Under the pieces are notes generated by a model. It was not told the origin of the DNA and searched no databases. It saw only the letters and a list, made by a program, of their open reading frames with translations. A stretch of 64,000 bases of DNA from Toxonevra muliebris (Eukaryota; Arthropoda; Insecta; Diptera; Pallopteridae), in assembly GCA_963691655.1 (NCBI GenBank), contig CAVNUY010000028.1:24177-88176 (forward strand), read 5' to 3'. Numbering within the stretch: the first letter of the stretch is position 1; the number at the start of each line of letters is the position of its first letter. The position numbers and the translations under genes are program-made. This document shows positions 13,089-22,316 of this stretch, one piece after another.

Positions 13089-16000
13089 TTGGGAAATGCA
13101 GGATTGATCCACTCCTCAATAGCTATCTACTGATACCCATGTCATGTCTGGCACATATGTACAAGTGCTCCATATGACCACCAGTTCTTCCACCTATTTG
13201 CACCCAATATGTAAATTTTCAAACAGCCGTTACTAGTAGACCGAAATTAATGTTAGATATTTGGGAAATGCAGGATTGATCTAATCCGCAATACCAATCC
13301 ACTGATACCCATGTCATATCTGGTACATATGTACAAGTGCTCCATATGGCCACCAGTTCCTCCACCCATTTGCACCCAACATGCAAATTTTCAAACAGCC
13401 GTTACTAGTAGACCGAAATTAATGTTAGATATTTGGGAAATGCAGGATTGATCTACTCCTCAATACCTATCCACTTGATACCCATGTCATGTCTGGCACA
13501 TATGTACAAGTACTCCATATGACTACCAGTTCCTCCGCCCATTTGCACCCAACATGCAAATTTTCAAACAGCCGTTACTAGTAGACCGAAATTAATGTTA
13601 GATATTTGGGAAATGCAGGATTGATCTACTCCTCAATACCTATCCACTGATACCCATGTCATGTCTGGCACATATGTACAAGTATTCCATATGACTACCA
13701 GTTCCTCCGCCCATTTGCACCCAACATGCAAATTTTCAAACAGCCGTTACTAGTAGACCGAAATTAATGTTAGATATTTGGGAAATGCAGGATTGATCTA
13801 CTCCTCAATACCTATCCACTGATACCCATGTCATATCTGGCACATATGTAGAAGTGCTCCATATGGCCACCAGTTCCTCCACTCATTTGCACCCAACATG
13901 CAAATTTTCAAACAGCCGTTACTAGTAGACCGAAATTAATGTTAGATATTTGGGAAATGCAGGATTGATCCACTCCTCAATAGCTATCTACTGATACCCA
14001 TGTCATGTCTGGCACATATGTACAAGTGCTCCATATGACCACCAGTTCTTCCACCTATTTGCACCCAATATGTAAATTTTCAAACAGCCGTTACTAGTAG
14101 ACCGAAATTAATGTTAGATATTTGGGAAATGCAGGATTGATCTAATCCGCAATACCAATCCACTGATACCCATGTCATGTCTGGCACATATGTACAAGTG
14201 CTCCATATGACCACCAGTTCTTCCACCTATTTGCACCCAATATGTAAATTTTCAAACAGCCGTTACTAGTAGACCGAAATTAATGTTAGATATTTGGGAA
14301 ATGCAGGATTGATCTAATCCGCAATACCAATCCACTGATGCCCATGTCATATCTGGTACATATGTACAAGTGCTCCATATGGCCACCAGTTCCTCCACCC
14401 ATTTGCACCCAACATGCAAATTTTCAAACAGCCGTTACTAGTAGACCGAAATTAATGTTAGATATTTAGGAAATGCAGGATTGATCTACTCCTCAATACC
14501 TATCCTTTTGATACCCATGTCATGTCTGGCACATATGTACAAGTACTCCATATGACCACCAGTTCCTCCGCCCATTTGCACCCAACATGCAAATTTTCAA
14601 ACAGCCGTTACTAGTAGACCGAAATTAATGTTAGATATTTGGGAAATGCAGGATTGATCTACTCCTCAATACCTATCCACTGATACCCATGTCATGTCTG
14701 GCACATATGTACAAGTATTCCATATGACTACCAGTTCCTCCGCCCATTTGCACCCAACATGCAAATTTTCAAACAGCCGTTACTAGTAGACCGAAATTAA
14801 TGTTAGATATTTGGGAAATGCAGGATTGATCCACTCCTCAATAGCTATCTACTGATACCCATGTCATGTCTGGCACATATGTACAAGTGCTCCATATGAC
14901 CACCAGTTCTTCCACCTATTTGCACCCAATATGTAAATTTTCAAACAGCCGTTACTAGTAGACCGAAATTAATGTTAGATATTTGGGAAATGCAGGATTG
15001 ATCTAATCCGCAATACCAATCCACTGATACCCATGTCATATCTGGTACATATGTACAAGTGCTCCATATGACCACCAGTTCCTCCACCCATTTGCACCCA
15101 ACATGCAAATTTTCAAACAGCCGTTACTAGTAGACCGAAATTAATGTTAGATATTTAGGAAATGCAGGATTGATCTACTCCTCAATACCTATCCTTTTGA
15201 TACCCATGTCATGCCTGGCACATATGTACAAGTACTCCATATGACCACCAGTTCCTCCGCCCATTTGCACCCAACATGCAAATTTTCAAACAGCCGTTAC
15301 TAGTAGACCGAAATTAATGTTAGATATTTGGGAAATGCAGGATTGATCTACTCCTCAATACCTATCCACTGATACCCATGTCATGTCTGGCACATATGTA
15401 CAAGTATTCCATATGACTACCAGTTCCTCCGCCCATTTGCACCCAACATGCAAATTTTCAAACAGCCGTTACTAGTAGACCGAAATTAATGTTAGATATT
15501 TGGGAAATGCAGGATTGATCTACTCCTCAATACCTATCCACTGATACCCATGTCATATCTGGCACATATGTAGAAGTGCTCCATATGGCCACCAGTTCCT
15601 CCACTCATTTGCACCCAACATGCAAATTTTCAAACAGCCGTTACTAGTAGACCGAAATTAATGTTAGATATTTGGGAAATGCAGGATTGATCCACTCCTC
15701 AATAGCTATCTACTGATACCCATGTCATGTCTGGCACATATGTACAAGTGCTCCATATGACCACCAGTTCTTCCACCTATTTGCACCCAATATGTAAATT
15801 TTCAAACAGCCGTTACTAGTAGACCGAAATTAATGTTAGATATTTGGGAAATGCAGGATTGATCCACTCCTCAATAGCTATCTACTGATACCCATGTCAT
15901 GTCTGGCACATATGTACAAGTGCTCCATATGACCACCAGTTCTTCCACCTATTTGCACCCAATATGTAAATTTTCAAACAGCCGTTACTAGTAGACCGAA

Positions 16001-17296
16001 ATTAATGTTAGATATTTGGGAAATGCAGGATTGATCTAATCCGCAATACCAATCCACTGATACCCATGTCATGTCTGGCACATATGTACAAGTACTTCAT
16101 ATGACCACCAGTTCCTCCGCCCATTTGCACCCAACATGCAAATTTTCAAACAGCCGTTACTAGTAGACCGAAATTAATGTTAGATATTTGGGAAATGCAG
16201 GATTGATCTACTCCTCAATACCTATCCACTGATACCCATGTCATGTCTGGCACATATGTACAAGTATTCCATATGACTACCAGTTCCTCCGCCCATTTGC
16301 ACCCAACATGCAAATTTTCAAACAGCCGTTACTAGTAGACCGAAATTAATGTTAGATATTTGGGAAATGCAGGATTGATCTACTCCTCAATACCTATCCA
16401 CTGATACAAATGTCATATCTGGCACATATGTAGAAGTGCTCCATATGGCCACCAGTTCCTCCACTCATTTGCACCCAACATGCAAATTTTCAAACAGCCG
16501 TTACTAGTAGACCGAAATTAATGTTAGATATTTGGGAAATGCAGGATTGATCCACTCCTCAATAGCTATCTACTGATACCCATGTCATGTCTGGCACATA
16601 TGTACAAGTGCTCCATATGACCACCAGTTCTTCCACCTATTTGCACCCAATATGTAAATTTTCAAACAGCCGTTACTAGTAGACCGAAATTAATGTTAGA
16701 TATTTGGGAAATGCAGGATTGATCTAATCCGCAATACCAATCCACTGATACCCATGTCATATCTGGTACATATGTACAAGTGCTCCATATGGCCACCAGT
16801 TCCTCCACCCATTTGCACCCAACATGCAAATTTTCAAACAGCCGTTACTAGTAGACCGAAATTAATGTTAGATATTTGGGAAATGCAGGATTGATCTACT
16901 CCTCAATACCTATCCACTTGATACCCATGTCATGTCTGGCACATATGTACAAGTACTCCATATGACTACCAGTTCCTCCGCCCATTTGCACCCAACATGC
17001 AAATTTTCAAACAGCCGTTACTAGTAGACCGAAATTAATGTTAGATATTTGGGAAATGCAGGATTGATCCACTCCTCAATAGCTATCTACTGATACCCAT
17101 GTCATGTCTGGCACATATGTAGAAGTGCTCCATATGGCCACCAGTTCCTCCACTCATTTGCACCCAACATGCAAATTTTCAAACAGACGTTAGTAGTAGA
17201 CCGAAATTAATGTTAGATATTTTGGAAATGCAGGATTGATCTGCTGCTCAATACCTATCTACTGATACCCATGTGATATCTGGCACATATGTAGAA

Positions 17297-17300
17297 GTGC
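17297..17300 (+). other. Target-site duplication, left copy (gtgc)
   Basis: The satellite reads gtagaagtgc immediately before the 5' LTR. In intact monomers gtgc is followed by tccatatg. That sequence resumes on the far side of the element after gtgt, so gtgc/gtgt is the 4-bp duplication with one substitution. Four bases fits Ty3/Gypsy integrases. Confidence 0.8.
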
Positions 17301-17874
17301 TGTAATGTCCAACCAAAATGGTGTAGAGATACGAAAAATTAATTTAAAATATGTTATTGTTAAAACTGCGTATAAACATATTTGCTCATGCATAACTGAA
17401 TGCGCAATCATTTTTCGTAGGCACGCAGTCGCATAATGGTCACACCTGCACATTAAATCTTAACCGCAAGTGTCATCTAGTAAGAGTGTGAGATTTAGCT
17501 GTTTGTGTGAGCGCATATCACTCTACGCTACGCATGCGCATCAATGTATGAAAACATTAGTGCATAAATGGTACTTATTACTCACATGTAGGTGTATAGA
17601 AAATAGAGTGAATGACGATCGTTGCGAACGCATATTTTAGCTATTAGCTACTACTACTACTTAGAGATAGGGACAGTTAAGCTAGTTAGCTATATTTCTG
17701 CTTCTGAAAATTTGCTCAGTTCCTTTGCAACCGTAGAAGACACAAGTTCTAGCAGGAGCTTGAATAAGAAAATTAATTTTTCATAAATTTTTTTTTGAAT
17801 ATCGGTAAAAGCTTTTATTAAATTTGTGCCACATTAAAGTTAATAAAAATTTATTAATTTAATGTTAAAACTAG

Positions 17875-17882
17875 TATAAAAT
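17875..17882 (+). promoter_or_regulatory. Candidate TATA box in 5' LTR
   Basis: tataaaat followed by cagtgaag. It would place transcription start near 17905 and upstream of the donor at 18073/18074. Other AT-rich matches (such as tataaac near 17372) exist, and the region is so A+T-rich that this is only a candidate. The 3' LTR has the same sequence. Confidence 0.25.
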
Positions 17883-18071
17883 CAGTGAAGTATAATAAAA
17901 AGAAATAAAACGTAAGTTAAACATTAAATTAAAAATTAGTGAAAATAGTAACTAAGTACTTTTTGGTACAGTCACCACAGGTATTTCTACAACCTACCTA
18001 CATACATACAATTTTCTTCTCGGATGGGAATTGTTAGTCACAACCTCAATAGTGGGTTGCATGCCTCCATT

Positions 18072-18080
18072 AGGTGAGTA
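18072..18080 (+). promoter_or_regulatory. Candidate splice donor in LTR (AG|GTGAGTA)
   Basis: aggtgagta matches the metazoan 5' splice-site consensus, with the cut after 18073. It is the best donor I saw in the LTR. Weaker gtaagt sites lie at 17912 and 18783. Paired with the acceptor ending at 22226 it would remove about 4.15 kb, including the PBS and all nested leader insertions, and bring the ORF start 90 bases downstream of the junction. Splicing itself is inference. Confidence 0.4.
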
Positions 18081-19649
18081 AAACTCAAAATTTGTTTGTA
18101 CGAAATCCAGAAATTTAAGATAATCCTATTAATTTAATAGGAGGCACCTCCATTTTGGTTAATGTGGGGTCACCTAACGGACCTACCTAACAGTTCTACC
18201 TAACGGACCTAACCTCATTTGCGAAAACTCACATGGAAATCTTCTAGAAGCAAATTGAATTTTATACTTTATCTACAATTCAGCGAAAGCCCTCATGGAG
18301 CCTTAAGTGAAATCTACAATTAAATATATCTAAAGCAACCTTACAACTATTGAAATACATGCTAGCTTAAATCTAACCTTAACCTAGCTATACATACATA
18401 GTGCTAGAAAAAAAAAAAAAAAGAAAAAACATGAATTAATCTTAAAATCTAAACCTTAAATTTCCTTAAAAATTAATTAGTTAAATATTAAATTAAAGAA
18501 AAAATTTAAAATGTGGTAAATATAAAATAACATCATAAAAATTAGTAACATGCGAATATCTTAAGTGCTATATTTTATAAGGTAGATTTAAGTTAAATTA
18601 AGAACAAGAAAAAAAAAGTGAATTTACAAATACGAATTTAAGTGTCATGCGATAAATAAGTAGCGTAAAATAATGTTAAGGTGCCACACTATTTTATCCA
18701 ACATAAATTAAACATGTTCATTAAAAGCATCATCGTCGTCGCTGGGCCCAACGTAACTTCGATGGAGCGTCAATTTATGTACGTAAGTTAAAACAACAAA
18801 AATTTTATATTATAAACCTTAAAGATAGTTTGGCATTATTATTATTAATTTTTGTATACTAATGATTTTGTTTGAGTATATTGAAGAAAGCGTTAAGTCA
18901 AAGAGAAAACAACTCCATTCATTTATCTCTCTTTACTTACTTTACTTACACTCTCTTTTTTTTCGTATCGGTATCTTTACAGTATAGAACAATTTTACAA
19001 ATAATACTGTTTATTTTTCTCTCTTGAATATCAATAATGTTTTTCTATTGTTTACAATACTATTTTCTACTACTAATTTTTTTCGGTTTCTTAAATTTAA
19101 CTTCTTTTGGATATATTTTAAGTTAAGTATACTATGGATAAATTTATAAAATGAACATCATATTGTTCGAAATTAATTTAAATATTTCTTGGTTTTTGTT
19201 ATATTAAAATGAATTTGAAGATGAATTAACTTTCTTTTGTAATTGATGAAATGTAAGGTAAACATTTTAGTAGTGTGAGCAGAAGTATCTCTTTGGGTTA
19301 ATGAAACAACAAATATTCTTCATTAACAGGTTGGGTGGGTAGAGACCTAGAGGGAAATATTCAGCTTTCCTCCCTCACTTCTATAGTTTCATATGCCCAG
19401 TAGTAAACATTTGTACGTCAGTTAACTGAGGTCAATCTTCTGGTTGGCTCAGTTTGTCTTTTTATCTGCTACATACGTTTAATTTATGTGATCCTCCTTG
19501 TAGCATGACGGCGAAGCAAGCCCACTCCCATTTTCCCTGAGCTAAGTCTGAAGCATAGCTAGGTATGCAGCAACCGCTTTCAAGTCATGTGCCACGCATT
19601 TCAGACCATCATATATGCAAGAAGGTAAAGGTTCGTTACATAAAAATAA

Positions 19650-19667
19650 TGGCGCCCAACGTGGGGC
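19650..19667 (+). other. Primer-binding site (PBS)
   Basis: tggcgcccaacgtggggc begins 9 bases after the LTR end. TGG pairs with the CCA end of a tRNA, and position and length (18 nt) are as expected for minus-strand priming. I cannot assign the tRNA from memory; matching the reverse complement to host tRNA 3' ends would settle it. Confidence 0.85.
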
Positions 19668-20556
19668 TAGGCCTAACCAACATAGGAAAGATATTGACGG
19701 AAATTATTACTAATTTCTAGTTAGAGAAAAAAAAACAAAACTCAATTTTTGGTCTCCCCATAAAAATATTATTTTCGCAGTTTTTGTGTTGTAGTAGGAT
19801 TGCAGTGTTTGGATGATTTCGAATACTGACCACACAACTATGAAACTTGCTTTAACTTTGTTAAATTGGCGTATGTTCAATTTAATGTAGCATTTCATTC
19901 GTTTAATATTGAATCTTTTTGGATTTTTGTATAAATTGTTAGATACGATTTTCTTACCATTACTAGGCAATATTTAACACTTATTCACTCGTTTGGTTGT
20001 GTAATCTTTCGAGACATTTATCTTTGGATTACTTCGGAGATATACTCAAGATCATGCAATTCAGATTATTCCTTATTTATATCACCCCAAAACTATTTTT
20101 GTTTACTACGAAGCTAATGATTCTATATTTTTTTGATGTGTAAACATTTTAGCTCACGGTATGGGCAAAATTTCAAATGTGTAAAATGTAACAATAACTG
20201 TATCGTAAGATGTAAGATAACTGTAACGTCCAGTTCCCTTCTCGCTCGCACTACTGCGCGGCATGACTGTGCTACTCTAAACAACAAAGAGAAGAGAGAA
20301 GAGAAGAAGAGAGGGAGAAATTAAAATACGAGCGTAGTTTGTTTATGTTTCGATCAATTTACTCACACATACAAACAAAACATACGAAAACAAAATGTGT
20401 GTGTACATTTATTCGTGGCAGAATTATTTGTTGGTGTTAAACGTGTGGAGATCGACTATACCATACAAGCAGAGAAGTCGCCGTAGCAAACACAGGCGTT
20501 TGATAGGTTTTGCATTCGGTTAGTTAGATTGGATTAAAATTAAATAATTTTTTAAA

Positions 20557-21321
20557 TCCCAATATGCATTGAAAATTTATTTCTTCAATGTTGGAGAAAA
20601 GCTTAGTTCTCAAATTGATTTCCAATGTATTTCTCAATTTAAGTTCAAACATTTTTGCTCCTTGTTGACTTTCTACTTGACATCAAGTTGAGAATCAACA
20701 TTTTTTTCAATGTTTGAGAAATATTATAATTCTCAATTAGATATCAAACACTGTTCTCCACTTGAAATCAAACATTTTTTCCAACGCTTGATATCAACTT
20801 GAATACGATTTGAGTTAAATTTGAGATATTATTTACAATATTTTATAAGTATACTCGTATGGCAATACTGTTGATTTCTCACAGATTCTCACAGAAATTT
20901 AATTTGTGGAAAACATTTTCTGTAAATTCAATTCAATTTTAAAAAATAAATATAAAAAACTGAGTGAAAGTGAAAAAAATTCGAAATAAAAGTGAGGTGA
21001 AAATGAATTAAAGGGAAATATATGCTTTACATAATGTATATTTTGTACATAATTATAATTCAATTTGGGGGATGCGTAAGAGCAAAAAAGTGAAAAGTGA
21101 GGTTTGACAGGTTGGAGAAATTCCTTTGATATCAAGTTGGGAATCATAAATTTTTCAATTTGATAACTAAGAAAATCACCATATAAAAATATGACTTTTA
21201 AGTTAAGAAGACTATAATAGGACCATTGAGGTGCATTTGAGAATTAACGTTGGAGATTTGAGAAAGGTATTTGACCTCAAATCTACCTCAAGTTGATATC
21301 AAACAATAATGTATATTGGGA
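20557..21321. mobile_element. Possible TIR element (765 bp) nested in the leader
   Basis: The left end, tcccaatatgcatt, is matched inverted at the right end (aatgtatattggga, 21308-21321) with one mismatch. The interior is full of related direct and inverted words such as tcaagttgagaatcaac, ttgatatcaacttg and ttgagaa, but has no credible ORF; the reverse-strand ORF at 20899-21147 is low-complexity. No clean target duplication is visible (tttaaa and tataaa flank it). It could be a MITE-like insertion or only a locally repetitive leader segment. Confidence 0.42.
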
Positions 21322-21441
21322 TATAAAAACAATACCTACAAAATGATAAGTAATAAGTAATCTAGGTTTCAATAAATGTATAAACAAAATGTAGTGATAA
21401 TGATAGCAAACCACGGCATTATAAAAATTTTGCTTTATACA

Positions 21442-21627
21442 TTAACCTTAGAAAGGCAACACTTTTTTTATCTATGAAAATAGCAAAATTGTTAAACAGA
21501 AAAAATCAAATTTATTTATTATAAAATCACTTATTTACTTCAATAAAAATACATTGTTTCTTTCTTTGCGGTGCTTTAAAAAAGTAGTGGGGTGACTGGT
21601 CACCCTTGGTTGCCTTTCTAAGGTTAA
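21442..21627. mobile_element. piggyBac-like MITE with TTAA target duplications
   Basis: TTAA at 21442-21445 and 21624-21627 flank a 178-bp body. Its ends are perfect 15-bp inverted repeats: ccttagaaaggcaac at 21446-21460 and its reverse complement at 21609-21623. TTAA duplication and a CC-starting TIR of the CCYTAGAAAG type are hallmarks of the piggyBac superfamily. The body is non-coding, with a subterminal palindrome ggtgactggtcacc at 21591-21604. It has no transposase, so it would depend on one encoded elsewhere. Confidence 0.8.
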
Positions 21628-21645
21628 ATGCGGAAAGAACTTATT

Positions 21646-21714
21646 GTCGCCTGAGAATTGATTTATGTGTGTATAAATTTATATACCTATACGCGAAATC
21701 AATTCTCAGGCGAC
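21646..21714. repeat. Perfect 19-bp inverted repeat with 31-nt loop
   Basis: gtcgcctgagaattgattt at 21646-21664 pairs perfectly with 21696-21714. It is 18 bp downstream of the miniature element. As RNA this would be a very stable hairpin in the leader. It could be a retroelement RNA signal or the remains of another small inverted-repeat insertion; no target duplication directly abuts it. Confidence 0.85.
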
Positions 21715-22179
21715 GTTATATACAATTTTCACATATAATAAAATTTCAAATCGACAGGAAGAAAAACTTAAAGCGCGGAAAAAAAGATGCAATTACAGCT
21801 GCTTATATGCGAACATATCGCGCCCGATGCATTGAGTAAAAGAAAAATAATGCAACTACGATTTGGTGCAATTGCAAAATATTTTTGATATCACAACAAC
21901 AAATATATGCGATATGGAATAAAAATTTGCATTTGCAATGATGCAACACCATTTGCAATTTATAGTGAAATTGGGCAATTATATATAAAAGATAATGATA
22001 TCTAATAAATTTTTAAGTTTATAAAAGAATTGTTTTAATTTGAATTATTTACCTAGCATTTACATTATACATAAAATCCCTATATATGGCTATACATATG
22101 TGAGCTTATGTATATGGCATTCAGTTGGCTTAACTGTTTACACATCAAATATCTTGCGTGCCTTGCACACATCCATTGT

Positions 22180-22226
22180 TTTTTTTTTTTTGCTCAATTA
22201 TACACTATTTATTGTTCGCCTTACAG
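22180..22226 (+). promoter_or_regulatory. Candidate splice acceptor upstream of the ORF
   Basis: A run of twelve T residues, followed by a pyrimidine-rich stretch ending gttcgccttacag, forms a reasonable 3' splice site with AG at 22225-22226. It lies 90 bases before the ATG at 22317. Its partner could be the LTR donor at 18073/18074. Confidence 0.38.
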
Positions 22227-22316
22227 AGTAGTCAAACAAACTGCAATCCATATATATTTATCGTATATAAAAATAAATAATTTTTTTTACTAGTTGCATA
22301 TATATTTTTTTTTACA

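Larger units (their letters stand above)
1..17300 (+). repeat. 172-bp satellite array, left block (about 100 monomers)
   Basis: Head-to-tail monomers recur every 172 bp; for example ttgggaaatg starts at 1, 173 and 345. All are in the same orientation with no interruption. A monomer runs from tttgggaaatgcagg through ccatatg and acccaacatgcaaa to ccgaaattaatgttagat. Distinct variants recur: A (ttccacctatttgcacccaa then tatgt), B (ctaatccgcaatacc), C (tatccttttgatac, 173 bp), D (caagtattccatatgac), E (gtagaag, ggccacc, cactcatt), F (ccacttgatac, 173 bp) and G (like A at the 5' part and E at the 3' part). Positions 1 to about 3600 are an irregular mix that includes acgttagtag types. From about 3600 types A to G dominate. 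No frame stays open across monomers. The length is close to one nucleosome repeat, which is typical of (peri)centromeric satellites; a centromeric role is inference only. Confidence 0.97.
17301..19640 (+). repeat. 5' long terminal repeat (2,340 bp)
   Basis: It starts tgtaatgtcc and ends cgttaca, giving TG...CA ends with the inverted TGTAA/TTACA. It is matched over its length by 25312-27644. Differences noted: g/a at 17719, t/c at 18329, a/g at 19471, c/t at 19548, g/c at 19550, a 6-bp stretch at about 18146-18151 absent from the 3' copy, and one base in the A-run near 18408-18422. It is AT-rich. A TATA-like tataaaat lies at 17875, and a consensus splice donor at 18073/18074. A short repeat built on cctaacgga lies near 18172-18215. 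R and U5 boundaries cannot be fixed from sequence alone. Confidence 0.96.
19668..22316 (+). other. Long 5' leader (2,649 bp) with nested insertions
   Basis: No coding sequence is recognised between PBS and ORF; short ORFs here (20133-20324, 21606-21839, 22040-22231) resemble nothing and lie among many upstream ATGs. 19668-20556 is AT-rich with a GA-rich tract at about 20286-20318 and otherwise nothing seen. 20557-21321 looks like a terminal-inverted-repeat insertion, 21442-21627 is a TTAA-flanked miniature element, and 21646-21714 is a perfect hairpin. 21780-22010 is rich in tgcaatt/gcaatg motifs. A pyrimidine run at 22180-22191 precedes a possible acceptor. Confidence 0.75.

Noticed and set aside
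1..17300. CRISPR-like array
   Set aside because: Repeats are contiguous 172-bp monomers with no alternating unique spacers, in a eukaryotic context.
17259..17453. Reverse-strand 64-codon ORF and its counterpart at 25267-25464, plus forward 25256-25447
   Set aside because: They lie in the U3 part of the two LTRs and run into unrelated flanking sequence; similarity between them only reflects the LTR repeat. No domain is recognised.
20133..20324. 63-codon forward ORF with several cysteines in the leader
   Set aside because: The cysteines do not fit a zinc-knuckle pattern, and the end is a translated GA-rich tract.
20899..21147. 82-codon reverse ORF in the leader
   Set aside because: Low-complexity Phe/Leu/Ser-rich translation of AT-rich DNA inside a probable non-coding insertion.
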